From Paralithodes platypus (taxonomy: Eukaryota; Arthropoda; Malacostraca; Decapoda; Lithodidae), in assembly GCA_032716605.1 (NCBI GenBank), contig CM064495.1, positions 21,806,086 through 21,870,085 of the forward strand: a stretch of DNA of 64,000 nucleotides. Direction: 5' to 3'. The translations under genes and the position numbers were made by a program. Within the stretch, counting starts at the first letter, position 1, and each line of letters opens with the position of its first letter. The notes below the pieces were generated by a model, which saw nothing but the letters and a program-made list of their open reading frames with translations, was not told the origin of the DNA and did not search any database. This document shows, one piece after another, positions 1-10,436 of this stretch.

Positions 1-5
1 AACCT

Positions 6-29
6 CATATGACGCTAGTGCGTCATATG
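6..29. repeat. Perfect 10-bp-arm palindrome
   Basis: Arms 6-15 and 20-29 are perfect reverse complements around a 4-base loop, both built on CATATGACGC. Related CATATGACG words recur at 60-83, inside the TTAA element at 38028-38041 (CCGTCATATGACGG, itself palindromic) and at 56676. I infer this is the edge of a miniature DNA element cut by the window start, but no second end is visible. Confidence 0.6.
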
Positions 30-294
30 AACTTTTCTTCATGGCTCTCTAATAAGTTATATGACACTCTAGCGTCATATGGAGCTCAGTAAGTCCGATA
101 GGTTAGCTTACGATAAAACCGTTGGTGGCAACCTCAGCCACCTCCGATAATTCTAACGGCCGCAGTGTTGTTGTGAGTGTAGTGCGAGGCGGTGGCAAGG
201 ATACCGGGCTCCCGCCTCCGTAGATTTACTGGAACATAATATGTCTGAAGGAGTTAATGGTCTAAGTGGCCATAGCCAAAATGGCTACACTATA

Positions 295-1598
295 TTCCTT
301 CTGTACTTTCTCCATGCCCGATAAGATACATGATACTTTGATATATGTGGCACAGCCCTTGTATCCAACACAATACCCTGCGTGCAACCCCGCTCGAACC
401 CCGCACAAGGTTGCTTGCAACTTTAATTATTAGGGGTTCGTCCCCTACGGGGAACCCCTATTGTAATCATTAAACCTGGGTTTTCATCCAAATTCTTCTT
501 ACGTGCCGGTTTCGACGCAATAACTCCAGAACCGCTTTTTGGATCGGGATCAAACTTTCACAAGAGGTGCGTTTTTGTATTGGGCAACTTTTGATATACT
601 AAACATCCGGCATGGTGGCCAAACAGGTCCGTGGCAGCCGATTTCCCGAAAAACTTGACGCCTAAATACCGTCTCTCCCACTCACAGGAAACGACTCGGC
701 TTTGGCATACGCACTCCCCTACTAATGCTTCCGCAAATATTATAGAGAAGGTTTTGCTTTTGCACATGTTTTTTTTTCCGGCAATCTTGAAAAAACCTCG
801 AATTCCACTCAAAATTCCACATCTTGAAAACTACACCGATGATCATAGCCATGCTTGCGTAGTTGGGTGAGGCTCGCGATTCCGAACGTTTTGATACCAA
901 AAAAATATAAATGGGTGGAATAGTTTGGCCGCAGCATTGAAAACTGTCTATTCTTAAATTACTTTAAAACCACATTCGCTACCCACACAAAGTTTACCGT
1001 CTACAGTCTATAGGCTTCCACGCATCCCCCAGTTTTGCTTAATAACATAATTTCTTTATTATTCAGATCTATAATTTGTTTTTCATTTAACTCTCTCAAA
1101 ACAGTTCGAGTCCCTACGAATTCCAGCAATTATTTAGCCAACCTACCTATACATACCTACCCTACCAAATAATAATGATAAATTCAAATATATTTTTGGT
1201 GAATGACAGAGTATTGGCTAAGGTTTTTAACAATTCCTCCCTTTCCCAAATGCTTAGTTTAATAACAATGATATGGACCTTTAAAGTTTTGGCAATTGCC
1301 CGTGTGACTAGTATTTTAACCCTCCTAAAGTGTTACCACGAAATACCGCTAGATCCTTTCTCAAAAGTCGCTAGCATGTTGCTACATAGCCAAACAATGT
1401 TAGGATAATGCTGCAATTTCTAAAGAGTTTTGGTTTGTTTGTTTTGCAAATTTTACAATGTAATATGACTAGAATGTCTGAAATTTTTAAATTATCCCTA
1501 GTAAATCTCTCTAGATATGAAAAAATGGCTGCTAAATTGAAGTAAATAGCTCTACATCTAGCGGTAATATGTAGCGATACAACTGGCAACACTGCCTA
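295..1598. repeat. 1.3-kb direct duplication, copy 1
   Basis: This stretch recurs in the same orientation at 4778-6058, about 4.48 kb downstream, with scattered substitutions and small indels only. It includes a hairpin near 430-462 (AGGGGTTC pairing with GAACCCCT, inner CCCC/GGGG), conserved in copy 2, and ends in a miniature element. Short open frames inside (for example 558-812 minus) differ between copies and resemble no family I know, so I do not call a gene. It could be a segmental duplication or two copies of an unrecognised repeat. Confidence 0.85.
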
Positions 1599-1872
1599 AG
1601 TGTTACCCCAAAATATCGCTAGATCCTTTCTCAAAAGTCGCCAGCATGTTGCTACATAGTCAAACAATGGTAGAATAATGCTGCAATTCCTAAAGAGTTT
1701 CGATTTGTTTGTTTTGCAAATTTTACAATGTATTATGACTAGAATGTCTGAAATTTTCAAATTATCCCGAGCAAATGTGTCTAGATATGAAAAAATGGCT
1801 GCTAAACTGAAGTAAATATAGCTCTACATCTAGCGATAATATGTAGCGCTACAACTGGCAACACTGCCTACA
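1326..1872 (+). mobile_element. Two tandem copies of a ~270-bp miniature element (AGTGTTRCC ends)
   Basis: Two adjacent ~270-bp units occupy about 1326-1595 and 1600-1872. Each begins near GTGTTACC and TACCGCTAGATCC and ends with TCTAGCGGTA followed by TGGCAACACT, so the ends are imperfect inverted repeats (GTGTTRCC plus a TACCGCTAGA core). Further copies lie at about 5806-6058 and 6092-6355, and a partial inverted copy forms the palindrome at 6390-6548. No coding capacity is seen. Structure fits a nonautonomous terminal-inverted-repeat transposon; I cannot name the superfamily because target duplications are unclear. Confidence 0.7.
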
Positions 1873-2479
1873 ACCACCTCATCGCCAATGATTATGCTCT
1901 GAGGTTTGTATTTGCTTATCTTATCCTGTGTATAAATGTAACCCTTACACATGTTTCTATTAAATAATGGCATTAAACAGGATTCATGATTTAAATACAA
2001 GGCTAGATATTTATCGGAAGTACGTATTTACCTTCGGAAAGCTAAAATATAATGTTTACACATATGGGATAGGGAGGAGGGAGGGAGGTATAAGAGGTGG
2101 ACCGATGAAAGGGAAGATAACCCCGATATACGAGATACATAGCTTCAGATGTGCTATTGATCACTTTCATGCTATTATATATGCATACAGAAGTAGCAGG
2201 ACACATATGTCAAGAGTGAACACCAATAACTTATCCATACACAGTAAAAAAGACAGAAATAATATCGTACATACGAAGTGATGGAATGGGTATGGGGGGA
2301 GTGTATATGACCGTTCGTCGCTAGATAGGGGTGTGTGTGCTTGTGTGATGGTCTTGTGCAGCTATGTGTGTGCTTGTTTGAGTGTTGCTATATGCTACGC
2401 ATTAGTTATCTCTCTCTCTCTCTATTATTTATCGCTGCCTTCCTTACGATTACGACATACTGTACTATTGCATGAGAAC
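1873..2479. other. No recognisable gene
   Basis: Mixed-composition DNA with a 104-codon open frame at 1967-2281 that resembles no family I know, a TG-rich stretch near 2325-2375 and a (CT)n run near 2410-2423. Nothing supports a gene. Confidence 0.5.
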
Positions 2480-2947
2480 AGGAAATAGGGAGCCTCGCTC
2501 TCTCTCTCATAAATGAGAACATAAGTAAACAGGAGTCTGCAGAGAGCCGATTGGCTATAGGACTCTGTAGCCTATTCCACATATCTACAACTCTGTTACT
2601 AAACGAATAGAGGCAGATCCCTTACACACCCAGTCTCTCTCTATCGCTCGTTTGTTTGCACACCGGTACAAATGAGGCAGATCCCTTACAAGATTAACAT
2701 GGGAATCTGCAGAGAGACAAGTGGCCCACAAAAGGCAGATCCCTTTCACATCCAACCCATTTCGTCCATATGACTATCTGATTTTATCTTTAAATTCTCT
2801 ATTGTTCTTGATCCCACTATAGCACTAGGTAGCCTATTTCACATATCTACGACTCTGTTACGAGAGAGGCAGATCCCTTACACAGCCAATCTCTCTCTCT
2901 TATTTGCACACTGGTACAAAGGAGGCAGATCCTTACACATGCTACCA

Positions 2948-3375
2948 TGGGCTGGTGATGGGCTGGTTTATCAGAGTGAGACCTGAGCGATCTCTGCCAT
3001 ACCCATAGCTTACTCTGACTGTTCCTTTTACTTATATATCTTCTAGATCTCAAGTGGCGGCGTCTTTTCCGTGGATTGACCTCCCTACTGCCAACCTAGA
3101 AGTTGGCAGATTGGGAGCCAAAGCGTCACACTTTTTCCTTGCCCCTCAGCTTTCCCTTCATAATTGCTGAGGGGCACAGGGCCTTGGGTGGGGCTTTGGT
3201 TTCCCGGGCGTTTCCGCACCCTCCTCAGCTCCCTGCCTTGGAGTGGCTTCGGTCACCCGGGCTTTGTTAGTGGTAAGCAGGGAGGATTTTGTGGGGGCGC
3301 TCGTTTATGGCCTTGGCCTTGCTTGAGACCTTGGGGCTGTTCGGCCAGACAGCCTGGGGAACAACAACAACAACA
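2948..3375 (+). mobile_element. SINE-like element, copy 1, with 11-bp TSD
   Basis: A 428-bp noncoding element flanked by an 11-bp duplication ACATGCTACCA at 2937-2947 and 3376-3386, ending in a (CAA)n tail. Removing it restores the surrounding LINE 3'-end text (compare 3645-3670). Its last ~80 bp match the 3' end of LINE H (16090-16175): CTCTGTGGG-like, then GGGCTGTTCGGCCAG, then (AAC)n. The body is shared with copies at 3747-4130 and 6674-7094. No clear A or B box was found, so the head may not be tRNA-derived. The alternative is an internally deleted LINE derivative. Confidence 0.75.
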
Positions 3376-3746
3376 ACATGCTACCAAGATGAAAATGAGA
3401 GTCTGCAGAGAGCCGATTGGCCCACACACGGCAGATCCCTTTCACACCCAATCCATCTCGTTTTATCAAATTTTATGTTGAAGCTCTATTGTTATTGATA
3501 CCACTATAGCACTTGGTAGCCTATTCCACATAATCTACAACTCTTTTACCAAGCAAATAGAGGCAGATCCCTTACACAGCCAATCTCTTTCTCTCTCGCT
3601 CTTGTTTGTTTGCACACTGGTACAAATGAGGCAGATCCCTTACACATGCAACCAAGATGAAAATGGGAGTCTGCAGAGAGCCAAGTGGCCCACATAAGGC
3701 AGGTCCCTTTCAAACTCAACCCATCTCATAAACGTTACCTGTTATT

Positions 3747-4130
3747 GTTGTTGTTGTTCCCCATGCTGCCTGGCCGAACAGCCCCAAGGCCCAGAGCAAG
3801 GCCAAGGCCATAACCGAGCGCCCCCACAGAACCCTACCCGCCGACCACAGCCACTCCATGGCGGGGAGCTGAGGAGGGTGCGGAAACGCCCGGGAAACCA
3901 AAGCCCCACCCAGGGCCCTGTGCCCCTCAGCAATTATGAAGAGAAAGTTGAGGGGCAAGGGAAAAATGTGACACTTTGGCTTCCAATCTTGGTAGATTGG
4001 GAGGTCAATCCACGGAAGAGACGCCGTCACTTGAGATCTAGAAAATATATAAGTAAAATCAACAGTCAGAGTAAGCTATGGGTATGGCAGATATTGCTCA
4101 GTTCTCACTCTGATAGACCAGCCCATCACT
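3747..4130 (-). mobile_element. SINE-like element, copy 3, with 13-bp TSD
   Basis: Reverse-orientation copy of the element at 2948-3375, bounded by a perfect 13-bp duplication GTTACCTGTTATT at 3734-3746 and 4131-4143. Its 3' end is the (GTT)n run at 3747-3758 as written on the plus strand. The 384-bp length, defined 5' end (AGTGATGGGCTGG in element sense) and long duplication show target-primed reverse transcription as a complete unit, not a random LINE truncation. Confidence 0.8.
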
Positions 4131-4777
4131 GTTACCTGTTATTTACACTACTTACTATACACCCATGTTATCATATACTTGCAACCAAAACACAATTGTA
4201 AGAAATAGGAACATAAGAAAATGGGAGTCTGTAGAGAGCCAATTGGCCCACACAAGACAGATCCTTTTCACACCCAACCCATCTCATAAAAACTCATTTA
4301 TCTCTGTCTTCCTGACATTTATGACATCCTAGTCTCTCTCTCTCTCTCGCTCACAAATGAGAACATAAGAAAACCGGAGTCTGCAGAGAGCCGATTGGCC
4401 CACACATGTCAGATCCCTTTCACACCCAACCCATCCCGCGCTCTTTCTCTCTCTCATATTTATCGCTATCTTCCTTACGTTTACGACATCCTATTCTCTC
4501 GCCATACTCCCTCTCTCTCCTTCACAAATGGGAAAATTTAAAAAATAATAAAACGGGAGTCTCCAGAGCCGATTCACCTACACATGGCAGATCCCTTTCA
4601 CACCCAACCCTTCTCGTTCTATCTAATTTCAAGTTGAAGCTCTATTGTTCTTGATCCCATTATATCACTCGGTAGCCTATTCCACATATCTACAACTCTG
4701 TTACTAAACAGATAGAGGCAGATCCCTTTTACAGCCAATCTCTCCCTCTCTCGCTCTTGTTTGTTTGCACAATCTGC

Positions 4778-6058
4778 TCCTTCTGTAGTTTCTCCATGCC
4801 CGATAAGTTAAATGATCTTCTGATATCTGTGACACAGCATTTGTATCCAACACAATACCCTGCTTGCAAAACCGTCGAACCCCGGACAACGTTGCTTTCA
4901 ACTTTAATTAGGGGTTCGTCCCCTATGGGGAACCTCTATTGTAATCATTAAACCTGGGATTTCATCCAAATTCTTCTTACGCGCCGGTTTCGACGCAATA
5001 ACTCCAGAACCGCTTTTTGGATCGGGATCAAACTTTCACAAGAGGTGCGTTTTTGTATTGGGCAACTTTTGATATGCTAAACATCCGGCATGGCGGCCAA
5101 ACAGGTCCGTGGCAGCCGATTTCCCGAAAAACTTGACGCCTAAATACCGTCTCTCCCACTCACAGGAAACTACTGGGCTTTGGCATACGCACTCCCCTAC
5201 TAATGCTCCGCAAATTTTATAGAGACGGTTTTGCTTTTGCACGTGGGTTTTTTTCCAGCAATCTTGAAAAAACCTCTAATTTCACTTAAAATTCCACATC
5301 TTGATAACTACGCCGATGATCAAAGCCATGCTTGCTTAGTTGGGTGAGGCTCGCGATTCCGAACGTTTTGATACCAAAAAAATATAAATTGGTGGAATAG
5401 TTTGACCGCAGCATTGAAAACTGTCTATTCTTAAATTACTTTAAAACCGAATTCGCTACCCACACAAAGTTTACCGTCTACAGTCTATAGGCTTCCACGC
5501 ATCCCCCAGTTTTGCTTAATAACATCATCTCTTTATTATTCAGATCTATAATTTTTTTGTTATTTAACTCTCTCAAAACAGTTCGAGTCCCTACGAATTC
5601 CAGCAATTATTTAGCCAACCTGCCTATACATACCTACCTACCAAATAATAATGATATATTCAAATTTATTTTTGGTGAATGACAGTATTGGCTAAGGGCT
5701 TTAACAATTCCTCCCTTTGCCAAATGCTTAGTTTAATAACAATGATATGGACCTTTAAAGTTTTGGCAATTGCCCGTGTGACTCGTATTTGAACCCTCCT
5801 AAAGTGTTACCACGAAATACCGCTAGATCCTTTCTCAAAAGTCGCTAGCATGTTGCTACATAGCCAAACAATGTTAGGATAATGCTGCAATTTCTAAAGA
5901 GTTTTGGTTTGTTTGTTTTGCAAATTTTACAATGTAGTATGACTAGAATGTCTGAAATTTTCAAATTATCCCTAGTAAATTTCTCTAGATATAAAAGAAA
6001 TGGCTGCTAGATTGAAGTAAATAGCTCTACATTTAGCGGTACAACTGGCAACACTGCA
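4778..6058. repeat. 1.3-kb direct duplication, copy 2
   Basis: Same-orientation copy of 295-1598. The conserved hairpin near 4910-4940 and the open frame at 5036-5242 (minus) have counterparts in copy 1. The copy ends with one unit of the ~270-bp miniature element (about 5806-6058), which is missing a few bases near TTTAGCGGTACAACTGG relative to copy 1. The intervening 3.2 kb is the LINE-end and SINE array. Confidence 0.85.
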
Positions 6059-6091
6059 ACCACCACCTCCCTCCCACCCTCCCAGTATGTC

Positions 6092-6355
6092 TCCACAAAA
6101 TACCGCTAGATCCTTTCTCAAAAGTCGCTAGCATGTTGCTACATAGTCAAACAATGTTAGAATAATGCTGTAATTTCTAAAGAGTTTTGGTTTGTTAGTT
6201 TTGCAAATTTTACAATGTAATATGACTAGAATGTCTGAAATTTTTAAATTATCCCTAGTAAATCTCTCTAGATATGAAAAAAATGGCTGCTAAATTGAAG
6301 TAAATAGCTCTACATCTAGCGGTAATATGTAGCGATACAACTGGCAACACTGCCT
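6092..6355 (+). mobile_element. ~265-bp miniature element, fourth direct copy
   Basis: Another unit with the TACCGCTAGATCC start and TAGCGGTA…GGCAACACT end, separated from the previous one by a short CCACCTCCCTCC-like spacer. Its 3' two thirds form the left arm of the near-perfect palindrome at 6206-6548. Confidence 0.7.
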
Positions 6356-6548
6356 AGCCCTTCCTTCCTACCTCCATCCTCCGTTAGGCAGGAAGGGCTA
6401 GGCAGTGTTGCCAGTTGTATCGCTACATATTACCGCTAGATGTAGAGCTATTTACTTCAATTTAGCAGCCATTTTTTCATATCTAGAGAGATTTACTAGG
6501 GATAATTTAAAAATTTCAGACATTCTAGTCATATTACATTGTAAAATT
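6206..6548. repeat. Near-perfect 160-bp palindrome with 24-bp spacer
   Basis: Arm 6206-6365 is the reverse complement of 6390-6548; read base by base, the only difference I find is one A in a homopolymer. The 24-base spacer (6366-6389) is pyrimidine-rich. The arms cover the 3' part of the miniature element plus a short AGCCCTTCCT extension. Other copies of this element in the window differ at many positions, so the arms must be recent or kept identical by gene conversion. An assembly fold-over is the main alternative. Confidence 0.9.
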
Positions 6549-6673
6549 CCTTCCTACCTTCATCCTCCGGGCAGGTGCCCAACCCCGAAAAGGGTTGAAA
6601 TAGGGGAGCTATCCCCCCGCCAAAGGCGGCTTTCTAGGGCCTTTCCTAGCTGATGCTGAGAGGATTGGGTTCT

Positions 6674-7094
6674 AGTCATGTGGTGATGGGCTGGTCTATC
6701 AGAGTGAGAACTGAGCGATCTCTGCCATACCCATAGCTTACTCTGACTGTTCCTTTTACTTATATATTTTCTAGATCTCAAGTGACGGCGTCTCTTGCGT
6801 GGATTGACCTCCTAATCTACCAAGATTGGAAGCTCAAGCGTCACATCTTTCCTTTGCCTCTCAACTTTCTCTTCATAATTGCTGAGGGGCACAGGGCCCT
6901 GGGTGGGGCTTTGGTTTCCCGGGCGTTTCCGCACCCTCCTCAGCTCCCCGCCATGGAGTGGCTTCGGTCACCCAGGCTTTATTGTGGTCGGCAGGGAGGG
7001 TTCTGTAGGGGCGCTCGGTTATAGCCTTGGCCTAGCTCGGGGCCTTGGGGCTGTTCGGCCAGGCAGGTTGGGGAAAAACAACAACAACAACAAC
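6674..7094 (+). mobile_element. SINE-like element, copy 2
   Basis: Third copy of the ~400-bp element, starting at TGATGGGCTGG and ending GGGCTGTTCGGCCAGG then (AAC)n at about 7075-7094. The open frames at 6782-7024 and 6879-7196 are translations of the SINE and not genes. I could not define a duplication on this copy. The DNA just 5' (6550-6670) is unidentified. Confidence 0.7.
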
Positions 7095-8215
7095 CTCCAT
7101 CCTCCCTCATCTAGCAAAATATGTATCAACAACCACTCTAGTGAACTTTCGGTATTTAGTTTATTCAGCTTAATACTATTTATCTACATAAAATAGAAAC
7201 CTATCACGATTGTTGTCTAATACAACCATAGAAAATGCTATTACATATTATTTGAACAAGATGTCGAATTTAGCATTTGCTGTTTACCTTGAACAGTAAT
7301 GACAGTCTGTGACAAAACCGAAAGCTTCTCTTGCCGTGTAGTACTCAAAGAAAGCAGGGTTACTTAAGTTAAGCCGGCCCATACCGAACTGTTATACCAA
7401 GTGAGAGATGCAGAGGTAACTTTCACAATGCATTATAACCCTAGACAGACACCAATATACCACTAAATCAGACAAATATCACCTCAAAAAAGATAGGAAA
7501 ATATTATATTAATGTCCTAGGTATTTGAAATTATGCAAATGAGTAAAACCCATTATGATATAATGATAATGGGATTGATTAGTATCTGGCAACAGTGTTG
7601 GACTATAATTTTCTGAACGTATGCGAACTTCGGAGTATTTATCCCATTAATATACACATCTATCACTATTTAAATTTAATACAACCATACACAGTGCTAT
7701 TACATATTATTTGAACATAATATAGGATGCTCTTTCCTTTAAACCATTTTCTATATCTATTCACGAAAAATATAGGCCTAGCCTAGGCAGCGCTACCGGT
7801 AGGTACGAATTTATCAGTTCGAATTTTGATTGAGAGTGGGATTAGGCCTAGGCCTAGCCTAGGGCTTAACATGGGATACTGTTTGGGGGTTGGGAATAGA
7901 CTGAGGCTGCTTTAGGCCTAATTAGGTAAAAATAGTCAAATCGAGACAATTGCACAGCCAACATAGCCTAGGCCTATTAAGCAAATATTTTACCAATCTA
8001 CAATAGGCCTAGTCTATTCGCTGTAAGTAGGCAAGAAATCATGACCTAGGCTATAACCTCTGTAACTAAAAAACAACTAGGCCTAGAGTGATCAAGCTAA
8101 TATGTCTACCATTTGGGAAGAGTCAGTCAAGGAATAGCCTAGATGTGGAAATTTGCAGCCAATTTGCTCTAGCCCTATTTGAGATACAGAGGTTAGAGGT
8201 CATTGTTGAGGCCCC
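7095..8215. other. AT-rich DNA rich in TAGGCCTA palindromes, no gene
   Basis: No coding region is evident. A ~60-bp segment (ACAACCATA…GCTATTACATATTATTTGAACA) is repeated at about 7198-7260 and 7660-7727. From about 7775 onward the words TAGGCCTA, GGCCTAGCC and CCTAGGC recur densely and continue around 8510-8600 and 9880-10050. Confidence 0.5.
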
Positions 8216-8866
8216 CCCTCATGACATATTGTTATCATCTTATATATTGCCAGCAGGGGGCAAATAACCTAAAAAAATCGCCGTCAAAATAGACGCGAAC
8301 ATAACCACAGCGATCGATACATGTAAACATGGCGGTGTCGGACGTTTGCAATAAAGTTCCTGTCTATTTTGAATGCCATTGGATACAATAATATGTTGAG
8401 GGGGGCTTTGCCCCCCCCCCCCCCCATGACATATTTTCACCATCATATATATTGCCAGCAGGGGGCAAATAACCGAAAAAATTGCCGTCAAAATAGACAC
8501 CTTTATGAATAGGTTAGCCTTTAGGCTAGGCCTATCGGCAAGAGTTGCATTGTATAGGCTATCCTAGTGTTTACTAATTTATAGGCTACCCCTTTGAAAG
8601 GACATTAGCCGGGTAGGATGTAGTTACCGGGTGTATCGCCAGCCTTGTTTACACTACGCGTATGCGTAGTGGCGTCGGACGCTTGCCATCCTTTTCCTGT
8701 CTATTTAGACTGCCTTTGGATACAATAATATGTTGAGGTTGGGCTTTGCCCCCCTTCACCCACCCATGACATATTGTCATCATAATATATATTTCCAGCA
8801 GGGGGCAAATAACCTAAATAAATCTCCCATCAAAATAGACACGAACTTAACAACGCCGATCGACAA
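8216..8866. mobile_element. Foldback family (GTCTATTTTGA / GCCAGCAGGGGGCAAATA), left cluster
   Basis: At least three partial units of a ~240-bp family lie here. Recurrent landmarks are CATGACATATTGTCATCAT, GCCAGCAGGGGGCAAATA, CGTCAAAATAGAC, CATGTAAACATG, GTCTATTTTGAATGCCATTGG and ATACAATAATATGTTGAGG. The GTCTATTTTGA block occurs in opposite orientations in the two halves, so each unit can fold. Other copies are at 9673-9770, 10076-10436, 29885-30360, 38165-38330, 38625-38695 and, diverged, 41456-41832 and 42820-42960. Internal C or G homopolymers mark the junction between halves. It is nonautonomous with no open frame of its own. Confidence 0.75.
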
Positions 8867-8867
8867 A

Positions 8868-9675
8868 TGTTTGTTAGCAATGATTTGAAGCCTAGACAAC
8901 AGTGTATAAGCGTTCGAAACAAGGCAAACAGGATTCTCGGGTTCATCTCAAGGAGTGTGAGTAACAGAACTGCTGATGTTATCTTAAAACTTTACTTGTC
9001 ATTAGTGAGACCCCATATGGATTATGCTGTTCAATTTTGGTGTCCTTATTACAGAATGGACATAGATTCATTGGAGAGAGTACAACGTAGAATGACAAAA
9101 ATGATCCATAATATTAGAAATCTTCCGTATAAAGAAAGGTTGAAGAAATTAGCTTACATTCGTTAGAGAGCAGAGTTAGAGGGGATATGATAGAGGTGTT
9201 CAAGTGGTTTAGTGGGATTAACAAAGGGGACATGAAAATGTACTAAAGCTCAGTGATAGCGAAAGAACTCGTACCAATGGTTTCAAATTAGATAAATTTC
9301 GTTTCAGAAAAGATATAGCAAATATTGGTTTGGTAACAGAGTTGTAGATGGGTGGAATGGACTACCAAGTGCTATAGTGGGATTAAAAACGATAGGGAGC
9401 TTTAAGATAAAATTGGATAAGCATATGGACGAGAATGGATGGGTGTGAAGGGGGATCAGCAGGGTTGGGCCAATCAGCGCTCTGCAGACCCCCGTAATCC
9501 TGCGTTAATCTCTAACGGTTTTGGTAAGATGATCCTCAGGGTATTAGAGTGTTGAGCCTATAATTGGGCTTTGTAATTGGGGTTGTGTGGGACAGGGATC
9601 TGCCTTGCTTAGGCCAATCGGCTTTCTGCAGACTCCCATTTTCTTATGTTCTTATGTTCTTATGTTCTTATGTAA
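8868..9675 (+). pseudogene. CR1/L2-like LINE 3' fragment (family D)
   Basis: Frame 8867-9166 encodes the region after the RT domain: ILGFISRSV, YLSLVRPHMDYAVQFW, ERVQRRMTKMI. A frameshift follows near 9166, and an in-frame continuation to about 9450 ends in WNGLPSAIV-like and KLDKHMDENGW motifs. The 3' UTR ends in (TTCTTATG)n at 9643-9672, the tandem-octamer type of tail known in CR1-group elements. It is 5'-truncated. It sits inside a foldback unit: the host reads CGATCGACAAATG before it and TAAACATGACGG after it. The 3' UTR is the source type for the array at 2480-4765. Confidence 0.85.
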
Positions 9676-9770
9676 ACATGACGGAGACGGCGGATGTCTG
9701 AAATCATGTTCCCGTCTATTTTGAATGCCAATGGATACAATAATATGTTGAGGGTGCCAGCAGGGGGCAA
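9673..9770. mobile_element. Foldback unit continuing after the LINE D insertion
   Basis: The text TAAACATGACGG…GTCTATTTTGAATGCC…ATACAATAATATG resumes exactly where the unit at 8770-8867 stops. LINE D therefore interrupted a pre-existing copy. Confidence 0.75.
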
Positions 9771-9794
9771 AATAGACAAATACACCAAAAATTG

Positions 9795-9880
9795 GGTGTG
9801 GGGGCAGCAGCCCCCACCCATAATAGCCTACTATGATAGGTTAGGTAAGGTTGTTAGGTTAGGCTAGGCTAATGTCCTTT
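9795..9880. repeat. G/C hairpin plus TTAGG-like module, copy 1
   Basis: GTGGGGGC, a short loop and GCCCCCAC form a hairpin (9798-9818), followed by GGTTAGGTAAGGTTGTTAGGT and GGCTAATGTCC. The same module recurs at 29041-29095, 29275-29350, 30964-31035 and 31914-31990, and without the hairpin at 31498-31540. Confidence 0.8.
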
Positions 9881-10075
9881 CAAAGGGGTATAGGCCTAGT
9901 AAACACTAGGATAGCCTACACCCGGTCAAAGGTAAGTCCTGCTGTAGTCTCCTTGAATGCTACCTTAAATTGTAATATTAGACTAGGTCTAGCCTATAGA
10001 TAAAAATAGCTTAGCCTATTCATTTATTGTAGCCTATAATATAGGCCTAGCCGGGCAGAATGTAGAGTGCGGGCG
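9869..10075. repeat. Inverted partner of 8556-8640
   Basis: CTAATGTCCTTTCAAAGGGG to CACTAGGATAGCCTACACCC (9869-9925) is the reverse complement of 8556-8625. The inverted pair flanks the LINE D insertion and parts of the foldback cluster. A direct copy of this text is at 29343-29398. Confidence 0.75.
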
Positions 10076-10436
10076 TACCACCACCAATGTTTACACTACG
10101 CAGAGCGGCGACGAAAGATTGCCATCATGTTCCCGTCCATTTTGAATGACGTTGGATACAATAATATGTTGAGGGGGTCAAACACCCCCATGACATATTG
10201 TCATCATCATATAATTTGCCAGCAGGGGGCAAATAGGCCTAACCAAACTGCGGCGATCGACCATGTAAACATGACGACGGCGGCGGCGGTGGACGCTTGC
10301 GATCATGTTCCCGTCTATTTTGACTGCCATTGGATACAATAATATGTTGAGGGAAGGGCTTTGCGGCAATTGTTTTGGTTGTTTGCCCCCTACTGGCAAT
10401 ATAATATATGATGATGATTACATGTCATGGGGGGGG
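10076..10436. mobile_element. Foldback family, palindromic copy
   Basis: The left half reads CATGACATATTGTCATCATCA, GCCAGCAGGGGGCAAATA, GATCGACCATG. The right half (10370-10436) returns TTTGCCCCCTACTGGCAATA and CATGTCATGGGGG in reverse, so the whole copy is foldable about a point near 10310. GTCTATTTTGA occurs at about 10136 and 10312. Confidence 0.7.

Larger units (their letters stand above)
2480..4765 (-). repeat. Array of CR1-like LINE 3'-end fragments
   Basis: The motif GAGTCTGCAGAGAGCC and close variants occur about seven times (near 2533, 2704, 3397, 3666, 4223, 4375 and 4557), usually followed by AGGCAGATCCCTT-like text. Another block, TAGCCTATTCCACATA plus TCTACAACTCTGTTAC, appears near 2567, 2829, 3515 and 4671. 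Read on the minus strand, these are the C-terminal codons (…WNRLPSAIV-like) and 3' UTR of the LINE seen intact at 8868-9675, including its TTCTTATG tail, which appears here as AACATAAGAA. Spacing is irregular. Two SINE-like elements are inserted in it. Repeated truncated insertion or tandem amplification could each produce it. Confidence 0.75.

Noticed and set aside
3164..4030. Open frames rich in Trp, Pro and Gly on both strands (3164-3481, 3716-4030, also 6782-7196)
   Set aside because: They are the same frames translated from three copies of a noncoding SINE-like element; the coding potential follows the repeat, and the frames end in its CAA tail.
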